A stretch of DNA of 50,382 nt from Olivibacter sitiensis DSM 17696 (GTDB lineage Bacteria; Bacteroidota; Bacteroidia; Sphingobacteriales; Sphingobacteriaceae), in assembly GCF_000427965.1 (NCBI RefSeq), contig NZ_ATZA01000045.1, forward strand, positions 1 through 50,382, read 5' to 3'. A program made the translations under genes and the position numbers. The notes under the pieces were generated by a model, which was given only the letters and a program-made list of their open reading frames with translations, was not told the origin of the DNA and did not search any database. This document shows, in pieces, positions 15,123 to 23,262 of the stretch. Every line of letters starts with the position of its first letter. The stretch's first letter is position 1.

Positions 15123-17657
15123 GTGAAGAAAATATACTTATTCCTTTTATTGTCATTTCTAATGGCAATTTATTCTTTTGCCCAAACCAAGAGTCCTGCT
15201 GAGTTTCTCGGCTACGAATTGGGAACTCGATTTACTCCCCATCATCGCATAGTAGCCTATTATGAACACGTTGCCACGCAAAATCCGCAAACAGTGAAAC
15301 TTCAGTATTATGGAGAAACCAATGAATTGCGTCCACTGCTGGTGGCCTTTGTTTCAAGTGCCCAGCACATTTCTCAAATGGAAGACATTCGGAAGGATAA
15401 TTTGGCACGAGCCGGTATTTTATCAGGTGGCGCTAATACACGTGTCCCTATCTTGTGGCTGAGCTATAATGTGCATGGCAACGAGGCAGTATCTTCAGAG
15501 GCAACCATGCAGACACTTTGGGAGCTTGTAAACCCGCAAAATAAGGAATCCAAGGAATGGTTATCCAAATCATTGGTCGTATTGGATCCCTGCCTCAATC
15601 CAGATGGTCACGATCGCTACGTGAACTGGTACAACCAAAAGATGAACAAACATATGCAACCGGATCCGCAGTCCGTGGAGCATAACGAGCCATGGCCCGG
15701 AGGTAGACCCAATCATTACCTTTTTGACCTCAATAGAGACTGGGCATGGCAAACGCAAAAGGAGTCCATAGCGCGTATGAAGCTGATAGGACAGTGGCTG
15801 CCACATGTGCATGTCGATTTTCATGAACAGGGCGTGAACGAGCCTTATTACTTCGCTCCGGGAGCAGAACCGCTACATGAGCAGCTCACGGCATTCCAGC
15901 GTTCGTTTCAGGAAGTGATAGGCCGCAATAATGCCAAATATTTCGATAAGAACAATTGGCTTTACTTTACGAAGGAACGCTTTGATTTGCTCTATCCTAG
16001 CTATGGCGATACTTGGCCCATGTACAATGGCGCCATCGGTATGACCTATGAGCAAGGTGGGTCGGGTAGGGCAGGGATAGGCGTGCTGAATGCCCTGAAA
16101 GACACGCTCACGCTGAAAGATCGGATAGCCCACCATTTTACTACCGGTATGTCTACATTGGAAATCAGTAGTCAGCATGCTGATGAATTGTTGGACGAAT
16201 TTGAAAAATTCTACAAGGAAAATAGCAGTCAGCCCAAAGGAAAGTATAAATCTTTTGTGGTGAAAGCGGGTAAAACGCCTGAAAGACTGGAGCGTTTGAA
16301 AGCGTTATTGGACAAAAACGGTATCCGTTATGAGTCGTCGGGTGTCAAGTCTGGGCTACAGGGCTATCATTACCAGTCAGGTCAGCAAAAAGGCTTTGCC
16401 ACGGAAGGCGGTGATATCGTAGTGAGCGCCTATCAGCCTAAATCGGTATTGGCACAGGTGCTCTTCGAGCCCGAGCCCAAACTTAACGATAGTATCACCT
16501 ATGACATCACCAGCTGGGCACTTCCATATGCTTATGGATTAGAGGCCTATGCCTTGGACAGGAGATTAGAAGGTACAAATGTTCAAGCTAGTAGTAAAAA
16601 GGCTGCTTCTAGTGCAATAGAAGGAAAACCTATGGCTTATCTTGTGCCTTGGCATGCCTTCAACCATGTACAATTTCTAACGGCTTTGCTCCGCGATAAG
16701 ATCAGGGTGCGCTCTGCCCATTATGCATTTACTTTTGGCGAAAAGGAATATCCGGCAGGTACGCTGATCATCATGCAGGCGGGAAACGAGGGATTGCCCG
16801 ATTTTCATCAAAAAGTACAACGTGCGGCCGATCAATTTCACGTGGAGTTGACGGCTACGCAATCTGGCTTCGTGGACAAAGGCAAGGATTTTGGCTCGCC
16901 CGATGTCCATTCCATCAAGGCTCCTCGCATAGCCTTACTTACCGGCAGTGGTGTTGCATCGGTCAATTTTGGCGAGCTGTGGTTCTTTTTGGAATCGGAG
17001 CTCGATTACCCACTCACTGTCTTGGAACGCGATCAATTCTTGCAGGCAGATCTTGCTATGTATGATATATTGATCTTGCCATCTGGCAATTACGGTGCTT
17101 GGGGCAGTACGGGCAGCGCAAAGATCAGGGATTGGGTAAGAACGGGCAAAAAAGTGATTGCCATCGGCTCGGCCATGGATTTCTTTGCCAATAAAGAAGG
17201 CTTCGGCTTGAAAAAGTTTTACGACGAGGAGGAAGAAAAGAAGGCTAAGAAACTGGCCGACTCCTTGCAAAAGGCAAATCTGTTGACCGATTATCAACTT
17301 CGCGAGCGGAAAAGTATTTCTAATGGAGTCGCGGGTGCCGTCTTTGAGGTGAAATTGGATGCGAGCTATCCATTATCCTTTGGTATCGGCGACAAGTTCT
17401 ACGTGCTGAAAAATAATGCCAGTCACTATGCCTACCTCAAAGACGGGGTAAATGCCGGTGTGATAAAAAACATGTCCGCTCACCGATCTGGTTTTGTGGG
17501 TGTTAATGTGAAAAATACCATAAACTCCTCATTAGCCTTGGGTGTGGAAGAAGTAGGCCGCGGGCAGGTCGTCTATATGGTGGACGACCCCATTTTCAGG
17601 AATTTCTGGGAGCAAGGCAAACTGCTGTTGGCTAATGCTTTGTTCTTGGTGGACTGA
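15123..17657 (+). CDS. Secreted M14-family zinc carboxypeptidase
   Basis: This exported peptidase is about 844 residues. I place the start at GTG 15123, which gives a clean signal peptide (MKKIYLFLLLSFLMAIYSFA); the frame is open back to a TTG at 15099 but the extra residues serve no purpose. Zinc ligands are HGNE (H118, E121) and H234 in VDFHEQG, with the Arg motif FDLNRDWAW and the probable catalytic Glu in GMTYEQGGSG (E310). The C-terminal half contains a glutamine-amidotransferase-like fold often attached to this subfamily in Bacteroidota (ILILPSGNYGAWG). It probably trims peptides in the periplasm or outside the cell. No operon partner is visible. Confidence 0.9.
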   Translation: MKKIYLFLLLSFLMAIYSFAQTKSPAEFLGYELGTRFTPHHRIVAYYEHVATQNPQTVKLQYYGETNELRPLLVAFVSSAQHISQMEDIRKDNLARAGILSGGANTRVPILWLSYNVHGNEAVSSEATMQTLWELVNPQNKESKEWLSKSLVVLDPCLNPDGHDRYVNWYNQKMNKHMQPDPQSVEHNEPWPGGRPNHYLFDLNRDWAWQTQKESIARMKLIGQWLPHVHVDFHEQGVNEPYYFAPGAEPLHEQLTAFQRSFQEVIGRNNAKYFDKNNWLYFTKERFDLLYPSYGDTWPMYNGAIGMTYEQGGSGRAGIGVLNALKDTLTLKDRIAHHFTTGMSTLEISSQHADELLDEFEKFYKENSSQPKGKYKSFVVKAGKTPERLERLKALLDKNGIRYESSGVKSGLQGYHYQSGQQKGFATEGGDIVVSAYQPKSVLAQVLFEPEPKLNDSITYDITSWALPYAYGLEAYALDRRLEGTNVQASSKKAASSAIEGKPMAYLVPWHAFNHVQFLTALLRDKIRVRSAHYAFTFGEKEYPAGTLIIMQAGNEGLPDFHQKVQRAADQFHVELTATQSGFVDKGKDFGSPDVHSIKAPRIALLTGSGVASVNFGELWFFLESELDYPLTVLERDQFLQADLAMYDILILPSGNYGAWGSTGSAKIRDWVRTGKKVIAIGSAMDFFANKEGFGLKKFYDEEEEKKAKKLADSLQKANLLTDYQLRERKSISNGVAGAVFEVKLDASYPLSFGIGDKFYVLKNNASHYAYLKDGVNAGVIKNMSAHRSGFVGVNVKNTINSSLALGVEEVGRGQVVYMVDDPIFRNFWEQGKLLLANALFLVD

Positions 17658-17727
17658 TGCCGGCTATGTGACAAGTTGTAGGAAGAACTTAGGGCGACAA
17701 AACAAACCAAATGGGGTTTAACGGATT

Positions 17728-17760
17728 TTTGTCGTACACTCATTGACATTTATAAATTTA
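17728..17760 (+). promoter_or_regulatory. Candidate Bacteroidota-type promoter for the CocE-like gene
   Basis: TTTG at 17728-17731 and TAAATTTA (17753-17760, 7 of 8 to TAnnTTTG) are 21 bases apart. Transcription would start a few bases before the ATG at 17773. Confidence 0.4.
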
Positions 17761-17772
17761 ATTTTTATCTAG

Positions 17773-19668
17773 ATGCGTACATTGCTATTTAAATTACCTT
17801 TCATTATGTGCTATTTTTCATTCTTTTCCTCGCTGAGCATTGCTCAACCGGCGCTGTCAGGAGGAATTGATACGGCTTATATGCGTAGCCGGTTTAACAA
17901 GATTGAGCAGCAGATAACCATGCGCGATGGCGTTAAGCTCTTTACCTCCATTTATGTCCCCAAAAATCTGGACAAGAAGGCACCCATTTTGCTGAGTCGA
18001 ACTCCTTATAGCGTAGCCCCTTATGGAACTGATAAATATAAGCCCTTTGTAGGACCATCTCCCTTGTTCAGTACGGGTGATTATATTGTTGTGTATCAGG
18101 ATGTACGTGGACGCTATATGTCCGAAGGTGACTTTGTAGCCGTTAGGCCATATAAACCCAATAAGAAGAAAAAGGAGATTGATGAAACTACGGACACTTA
18201 TGACACGGTAGATTGGTTGGTGAAACATATAGATGGCAATAATGGCAAAGTGGGTACATGGGGCATTTCTGCTCCTGGGTTCTACGCCACGATGACGGCC
18301 ATTGATGCCCACCCGGCAGTGAAAGCCGTATCGCCACAGGCACCGGTCACCGACTGGTTTATGGGAGATGATCGCCATCATAACGGGGCTTTTTTCCTGA
18401 TGGGAACTTTTGCCTTTCTTTCATATTACGGTGCTCCAAGACCAGAACCAACTACCGAAAGCTCCAGGAATACCATTCCATACGGTACACCCGATGGCTA
18501 TGATTTTTATAAGAAACTTGGGCCGTTGAAAAATGCCAACGAACGTTATTTCAAGGGGGAGAATGCGATCTGGAATCAGATGATGGACAATGAATCCTAT
18601 AATGAGTTTTGGCAGGAGAGGGCGGTTGTCCCACATTTGAAAGACATCAAGCCGGCTGTATTGACGGTGGGCGGATGGTTTGACCAGGAAGATCTTTATG
18701 GACCGTTCAAGACGTTTGCGGGTATAGAAGATAACAGCCCAAAGTCCCCAAACCACTTGGTGGTGGGGCCTTGGATACACGGTAGCTGGACCCGTGGATT
18801 GGGCAATTACTTGGGCAATATCGTTTTTGAGAAAGAAACTGCACCTTATTACCGCGAGCAGATAGAAAAGCGCTTTTTCGATCAGTACTTGCTTGAAGGT
18901 GAAGATGCTCAATTGGCTAAGGCTACTATTTTTGAAACGGGCTCCAACCAATGGAAGAAATACGGCGCTTGGCCGCCTCAGGAATCGGTAGAGAAGAACA
19001 TTTACCTGCAGGCCAATGGCAAGCTTTCTTTTGATGTGCCCGTAGAAAAGGACTCTTTTGACGAATATGAGAGCGATCCTAAAAATCCGGTGCCGTATAC
19101 CAGCGAGATCCGTATTTTGAGAGGGAGCGATTACATGTACGAAGACCAGCGATTTGCGGCACGTAGGCCCGATGTGCTCGTCTATGAGTCCGATCCGCTA
19201 GAGGAGGATGTAACGATATCGGGGGATGTGTGGGCCAACTTATTTGTCGCCACTTCTGGCACCGATGCAGACTATGTTGTAAAGCTGATAGATGTTTATC
19301 CCGATGATGCACCCAACAATTCGCCTATTAACAGAAATACTCAAATGGGTGGATTCCAATTATTGATACGCGGTGAGGTAATGCGGGCCAAGTTTAGGAA
19401 AAGCTTTTCAGAGCCGGAAGCCATGGTGCCGAACAAAGTAGAAGAAGTGGGCTTTGATATGCAGGATGCTGCTCATTGTTTTAAAAAGGGGCACAAGATC
19501 ATGGTGCAGGTACAAAGTACTTGGTTTCCTTTGGTAGATATCAATCCGCAGCGTTTTGTCAATATTTATCAGGCTGACGAATCGGATTTTCAAAAAGCAA
19601 GTCATCGCATTTTCCACGATGCACAACATCCTTCGCACTTAAAAGTGCGCATGGTAGAAACGAATTGA
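17773..19668 (+). CDS. CocE/NonD-family alpha/beta hydrolase (S15-like), secreted
   Basis: This 631-residue exported hydrolase has a signal peptide (to about SIAQ, residue 25), an alpha/beta-hydrolase domain and a C-terminal jelly-roll like that of X-Pro dipeptidyl-peptidase and cocaine esterase. The nucleophile lies in GTWGISAPGF (S166); most relatives have G-x-S-Y-x-G, so the Ala-Pro variant is noteworthy. The acid is probably in GGWFDQEDLYGPF and the His in VVGPWIHGSW. Known relatives hydrolyse esters, acylated amino acids or N-terminal dipeptides; the substrate here cannot be told. Its terminator appears to lie inside the convergent neighbouring gene. Confidence 0.92.
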   Translation: MRTLLFKLPFIMCYFSFFSSLSIAQPALSGGIDTAYMRSRFNKIEQQITMRDGVKLFTSIYVPKNLDKKAPILLSRTPYSVAPYGTDKYKPFVGPSPLFSTGDYIVVYQDVRGRYMSEGDFVAVRPYKPNKKKKEIDETTDTYDTVDWLVKHIDGNNGKVGTWGISAPGFYATMTAIDAHPAVKAVSPQAPVTDWFMGDDRHHNGAFFLMGTFAFLSYYGAPRPEPTTESSRNTIPYGTPDGYDFYKKLGPLKNANERYFKGENAIWNQMMDNESYNEFWQERAVVPHLKDIKPAVLTVGGWFDQEDLYGPFKTFAGIEDNSPKSPNHLVVGPWIHGSWTRGLGNYLGNIVFEKETAPYYREQIEKRFFDQYLLEGEDAQLAKATIFETGSNQWKKYGAWPPQESVEKNIYLQANGKLSFDVPVEKDSFDEYESDPKNPVPYTSEIRILRGSDYMYEDQRFAARRPDVLVYESDPLEEDVTISGDVWANLFVATSGTDADYVVKLIDVYPDDAPNNSPINRNTQMGGFQLLIRGEVMRAKFRKSFSEPEAMVPNKVEEVGFDMQDAAHCFKKGHKIMVQVQSTWFPLVDINPQRFVNIYQADESDFQKASHRIFHDAQHPSHLKVRMVETN

Positions 19669-19678
19669 TTAATCAGCT

Positions 19679-20377
19679 CTATACATAAGGAAAAGGAATA
19701 AATTTGGTCATTGCACCAAATTTTTCCTTATAATTTTTCTCATTCAGACGATAATAGAAAGCTCCTTTTTTGGAGCTTTCTTTTTCCTTTTCGTTCAATT
19801 TTATAAGCAATTCTAGCGAGAGCAGCTTACGTGCAAAATTCCGCTTATCCAGTTGAATGCCATATACCTCTTCATAGAGAATAGTAATTTGCGGAATGGT
19901 AAACTTCTCTGGCAATAATTCGAATAGTACAGGGTGCAGAGCAGCTTTGTACCGGAGCTTTTGCAGGGCACTTTTGACCATCTCATCGTGGTCAAATATC
20001 AATTGTGGAGCATCTGCCAATGGAAACCAAGCGGCACTATAGGCGTGATTTATTTGGTGTTGGTATTTGTTGATGTCAATAAGCGTAAAATAGGCAATGC
20101 TAATGGTTCTTTCTATGGGATCTCTTTGAGGTTCGCCGAAAACTTCGAAATGTTCCATGTAGATATCACTTATTCCCGTTAACTCCCTTACTACACGTAA
20201 TGCGGCAGTATCTGGACGTTCATTCTGTCCAATGAAGCCGCCCATTAAACTCCATTTTCCTTTTTCCGGTTCTATATGGCGATGCACCAGCAATATCTTC
20301 AACTTCTCTCCGTCAAAACCGAAAATGATATTGTCTACTGCTACTAGGAAATGTGGCGCACCGCTATATATGCTCAT
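19679..20377 (-). CDS. NrtR/AraR-type transcriptional regulator (degenerate Nudix domain plus winged helix)
   Basis: This 232-residue protein has a Nudix-fold N-terminus (1-145) and a C-terminal winged helix (about 150-225: FTIPQITILYEEVYGIQLDKRNFARKLL). The Nudix box is GGFIGQNERPDTAALRVVRE followed by LTGI: compared with G-x5-E-x7-R-E-U-x-E-E-x-G-U, the Glu residues of REU and the second of EE are lost. It should bind a ligand rather than hydrolyse one. Bacteroidota use such proteins as sugar-responsive repressors (AraR in Bacteroides). It is divergent from galK with a 112-base shared promoter region, so galactose or a derivative is the likely signal. Confidence 0.88.
   Translation of the reverse strand: MSIYSGAPHFLVAVDNIIFGFDGEKLKILLVHRHIEPEKGKWSLMGGFIGQNERPDTAALRVVRELTGISDIYMEHFEVFGEPQRDPIERTISIAYFTLIDINKYQHQINHAYSAAWFPLADAPQLIFDHDEMVKSALQKLRYKAALHPVLFELLPEKFTIPQITILYEEVYGIQLDKRNFARKLLSLELLIKLNEKEKESSKKGAFYYRLNEKNYKEKFGAMTKFIPFPYV
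19757..19785 (+). terminator. Terminator for the CocE-like gene, embedded in the convergent coding sequence
   Basis: A perfect 9-base stem GAAAGCTCC/GGAGCTTTC with a T6 loop is followed by TTTTT on the plus strand. It lies 89 bases after the CocE-like stop and within the 3' part of the opposite-strand regulator gene. On the minus strand no T-run follows, so it acts in one direction. Confidence 0.75.
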
Positions 20378-20489
20378 TTATGTTATCTTTTTGTGAAAGG
20401 TTGTAAAAATATATAATGTAGGCTTAATATAATAAGAGTTTTTTTGACAATTAAAAAAATATGTCGTAATTAGCTTTCAGAATAAGATA

Positions 20490-21665
20490 ATGATGGATCA
20501 AAAGGATATTAGTGTTGTTTTTGAAAATAGATATGGGGTAGAGCCAAGCTATATAGTACGTTCCCCAGGTAGAATCAATATCATAGGGGAGCATATCGAT
20601 TATAACGAGGGTTTTGTATTGCCTGCGGCCATTGATAAGAGTATCTTAGTGGCAATAGGACGGAACGATGAATATAAAGTCCGATTATACTCCAAGGAGT
20701 TTGATGAGTCGTATGAGGTTTCTCTGGACGACGTCGCTCCATCCACAGTCTCTTGGGCCAACTACCTATTGGGTGTCGTAGCCCAGTTTCAGGCAAGGCA
20801 GGCACCTTTGTCGGGTTTCAATATCGCATTTGATGGCGATGTGCCCATCGGTTCGGGCTTGTCCTCATCAGCAGCCTTGGAATGTGCAACGGCATTGGCC
20901 TTGCAAACTTTGTTTGATACCTCGTTCGAAAAGATGGAACTAGTGCAGATGGCCCAAAAGGCGGAGCATAGCTACGCGAAGGTAATGTGTGGTATCATGG
21001 ATCAATTTGCTTCGGTCTTCGGCAAAAAGGATCATGCCATCCGTTTGGATTGCCGTAGTTTGTCCTATGAATACGTGCCTTTTCAACTGGAGGGAGTGGA
21101 TATCGTATTGCTAAATAGCAATGTGAAGCATTCGCTATCCTCATCGGCTTATAACGAGCGGAGAGCCCAATGCGAACAAGGCGTAGCTTGGGTCAAAGAA
21201 GCCTACCCAGCCGTACAGAGTTTGCGTGACGTTGATTTGTCCATGTTGGATGAATGTGTCAAGCCCAAAGATGGGTTGGTATACCGAAGGTGCCGTTATG
21301 TAGTGGAAGAGAAGGAAAGGTTATTGCAAGCTTGTGAGCACTTGGAAAAAGGCGATTTAGTGGCTCTGGGGCAGAAGATGTATGCCACACATGATGGGCT
21401 AAGCAAGGAATATGAGGTGAGTTGTAAAGAGCTCGACTTCTTGGTGGAGCAGGCTAAACAGTATCCTGATATTTTGGGTTCTCGCATGATGGGAGGCGGT
21501 TTTGGTGGCTGCACCATCAATTTGATCAGGAAAGAAGCTACCGAAAGAATTATCAGCGAAATAGGAAAAGCCTATAAGGAAGTGATAGGGTGGGAGCTAA
21601 CGCCTTACATTACGCAGGTAGAAGACGGCTCATCAGTGGTCACGCAAACCGAGCGGGTCAATTGA
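20490..21665 (+). CDS. galK: Galactokinase
   Basis: This 391-residue GHMP kinase phosphorylates alpha-D-galactose to galactose-1-phosphate in the Leloir pathway. All signatures are present: the galactokinase motif GRINIIGEHIDYNEGFVLP (27-45), the ATP-binding loop PIGSGLSSSAALE (119-131), and the C-terminal GGGFGG (335-340). It is divergent from the Nudix-type regulator. The 3' 433 bases (from 21233) are repeated at 22830-23262 with about 93% identity. Differences are mostly at third codon positions and at the very end, indicating two diverged galK genes rather than a fresh duplication. The full gene looks intact and functional. Confidence 0.97.
   Translation: MMDQKDISVVFENRYGVEPSYIVRSPGRINIIGEHIDYNEGFVLPAAIDKSILVAIGRNDEYKVRLYSKEFDESYEVSLDDVAPSTVSWANYLLGVVAQFQARQAPLSGFNIAFDGDVPIGSGLSSSAALECATALALQTLFDTSFEKMELVQMAQKAEHSYAKVMCGIMDQFASVFGKKDHAIRLDCRSLSYEYVPFQLEGVDIVLLNSNVKHSLSSSAYNERRAQCEQGVAWVKEAYPAVQSLRDVDLSMLDECVKPKDGLVYRRCRYVVEEKERLLQACEHLEKGDLVALGQKMYATHDGLSKEYEVSCKELDFLVEQAKQYPDILGSRMMGGGFGGCTINLIRKEATERIISEIGKAYKEVIGWELTPYITQVEDGSSVVTQTERVN
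21233..21665 (+). repeat. galK 3' direct repeat, copy 1 (within intact galK)
   Basis: This is paired with 22830-23262 at a constant offset of 1,597 bases, with no indels and about 31 mismatches by hand alignment. Homology begins at TGATTTGT inside the galK frame and ends at the TGA stop. Confidence 0.9.
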
Positions 21666-21742
21666 TAGGTAAAATCTAATTGTAGTACAAGGTGCTAGAA
21701 CGAATCACTATGTATTCCTGTTCTAACAGGTTTATTGTTTGA

Positions 21743-21922
21743 TTTTTACATTATGGCGAAGATTGGCTAGAAATTTCTCTTTTAGAAAATAGGGTTGATC
21801 AATTTATCCTTTGGGGGGAGTTTCATATGGATTGGGGAAACAGTATCCACCAGACCATCAAGGCCCGTCTAGTAGCACAGGACGGGAAGATGGTACGAGG
21901 TGCAGGGGCAATAAAACGGTGA
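21743..21922 (+). other. Short open frame downstream of galK, possible gene remnant
   Basis: A 59-codon frame without a start at its upstream end runs from after a stop at 21740-21742 to TGA at 21920-21922, with an internal ATG at 21827. The deduced peptide (…WLEISLLENRVDQFILWGEF…) has balanced amino-acid use and looks like a decayed piece of a gene rather than random sequence, but I do not recognise the family. The rest of the 287-base gap after galK shows nothing else. Confidence 0.25.
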
Positions 21923-21952
21923 AACTGAAAAAATGAATTGAGATGATAAAGA

Positions 21953-22354
21953 TTATTTGGAACTGTATAGGTTCAGACCTTTTATAAACTTAAAATCCCG
22001 CACATTATAGGTGAATAATTTAAGCCTGGTTTCAAGAGCGGTAGCGGCTATCAAAGCATCGGGAATTGCCAATCCATGGCTAAGATGATATGTGTTTAAT
22101 AGTTCGATTGTTAGGATGGTTATTTCAGGACTCAAAAGAATGGTGTCCAATCTTTTTAATTTCTTTGCAACCTGTTGGTTATGCTCCTTATGAAGAGTGC
22201 CTTTAATCAGTTCCATTTTACTGATCGCCGAAATCAAGATGTTGTCTATTCCAATTTCTTCTAATGAAGCAACAGTTTGCGAATGGCGGGCTTTTTTCTG
22301 ATCGAAGAACTCAATGATGACATCGGTATCACAAATTACCTTTTGCGTTGCCAT
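21953..22354 (-). CDS. PIN-domain ribonuclease toxin (VapC-type)
   Basis: This 133-residue PIN nuclease has the full acidic site: D9 (CDTDVIIEFF), E48 (KMELIKG), D99 (IPDALIAATA) and D120 (NVRDFKFI). VapC toxins cleave specific RNAs, often tRNA or rRNA, with Mg2+. The antitoxin gene lies upstream and overlaps by 19 bases, as expected for co-translation. The pair sits between the intact galK and the repeated galK 3' end, so it is probably part of a transferred segment. Confidence 0.9.
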   Translation of the reverse strand: MATQKVICDTDVIIEFFDQKKARHSQTVASLEEIGIDNILISAISKMELIKGTLHKEHNQQVAKKLKRLDTILLSPEITILTIELLNTYHLSHGLAIPDALIAATALETRLKLFTYNVRDFKFIKGLNLYSSK

Positions 22355-22584
22355 GCCGATTCTCGTAAGGTTTTCGCATTAATATCCTCATCTGTGAAAA
22401 TAGCAGTTAAGTCCTGCATATCAATTTTTGGATCCCCACTTTCAATAGGGATACCATTGATATGATAGACCTCTTTTTTCTCTGTTCTTTCGGGATCAGC
22501 AATGGTAAAGCCCAAGTATTCGCCCAAAGCGGTCAACGCTTTCAACGTTTTCCGGTTTTTATATTTTATAACCACTTCGTGCAT
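22336..22584 (-). CDS. Antitoxin partner of the PIN toxin
   Basis: This 82-residue protein shows a short strand start (MHEVVIKYKNRKTLKALTALGEYLGF) and an extended acidic C-terminal half (…DPKIDMQDLTAIFTDEDINAKTLRESAW) of the type that wraps around PIN toxins. It resembles the small Bacteroidota antitoxins annotated as hypothetical beside PIN genes rather than a classical AbrB/VapB DNA-binding fold. Identification rests on position (immediately upstream, 19-base overlap) and size. A well-formed promoter lies just upstream. Confidence 0.75.
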   Translation of the reverse strand: MHEVVIKYKNRKTLKALTALGEYLGFTIADPERTEKKEVYHINGIPIESGDPKIDMQDLTAIFTDEDINAKTLRESAWQRKR

Positions 22585-22604
22585 AACCTTTCTTTTTCTA
22601 TTAT

Positions 22605-22633
22605 CAAAGATACCAATTTTTGACTAAATCAAA
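22605..22633 (-). promoter_or_regulatory. Bacteroidota-type promoter for the PIN toxin-antitoxin pair
   Basis: On the minus strand, TTTG (22633-22630), 17 bases, then TATCTTTG (22612-22605) matches the TTTG / TAnnTTTG pattern. Transcription would start near 22598, about 14 bases before the antitoxin ATG. Confidence 0.6.
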
Positions 22634-22829
22634 AAACCGACAACCCAACGAGTGCCCTGTGGAATTAAAAATCTTTATTGTTACTCTAATTACAAATATG
22701 AGAATATCATTTTGATTATTACGCTAGGGGTTATTTGTCGAGTATAGCTTTTTCGGTTTTACAATCAAAATGCCTTTAAGGGGTTCAATAATAAAGTCCA
22801 TTTTGTAAAGAGAATGGCTTCGCGATATA

Positions 22830-23262
22830 TGATTTGTCCATGTTGGATGAATGTGTCAAGCCCAAAGATGGGTTGGTATACCGAAGGTGCCGTTATGTAG
22901 TGGAAGAGAAGGAAAGGTTGTTGCAGGCATGTGAGCACCTGGCAAAAGGAAGTTTAGTGGCTCCGGGGCAGAAGATGTATGCCACACATGAAGGGCTAAG
23001 CAAGGAATATGAGGTGAGTTGTAAAGAGCTCGACTTCTTGGTGGAGCAGGCCAAACAGTATCCTGATATTTTGGGTTCGCGCATGATGGGAGGCGGTTTT
23101 GGAGGCTGCACCATCAATTTGATCAGGAAAGAAGCCACCGAAAGAATCATCAGCGAAATAGGAAAAGCCTATAAGGAAGCGATAGGGTGGGAGCTGACTC
23201 CTTATATTACGCAGGTAGAAGATGGCTCATCGGTGGTCTTGAGTACGGAAAAAGTCAATTGA
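22830..23262 (+). pseudogene. galK 3' fragment (direct repeat copy 2)
   Basis: This is the last 142 codons or so of a galactokinase gene, including GGGFGG, but it lacks the substrate- and ATP-binding N-terminal two thirds, so it cannot be active. It is about 93% identical to the end of the intact galK at 20490-21665, with substitutions mostly silent (for example GCT/GCC, ATT/ATC) plus a different last seven residues (LSTEKVN versus TQTERVN). Its stop overlaps the convergent TonB-receptor gene by 8 bases, suggesting that this copy marks the original position of the galK end. An in-frame TTG at 22834 is unlikely to be a real start. Confidence 0.9.

Noticed and set aside
18421-18951. Minus-strand 176-codon frame within the CocE-like gene
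   Set aside because: It is a shadow of the real hydrolase gene with no recognisable domain.
20420-20475. Possible operator for the Nudix-type regulator (GACA...TGTC) in the galK promoter region
   Set aside because: Only four bases of each half match; the region is too AT-rich to call a site without comparison.
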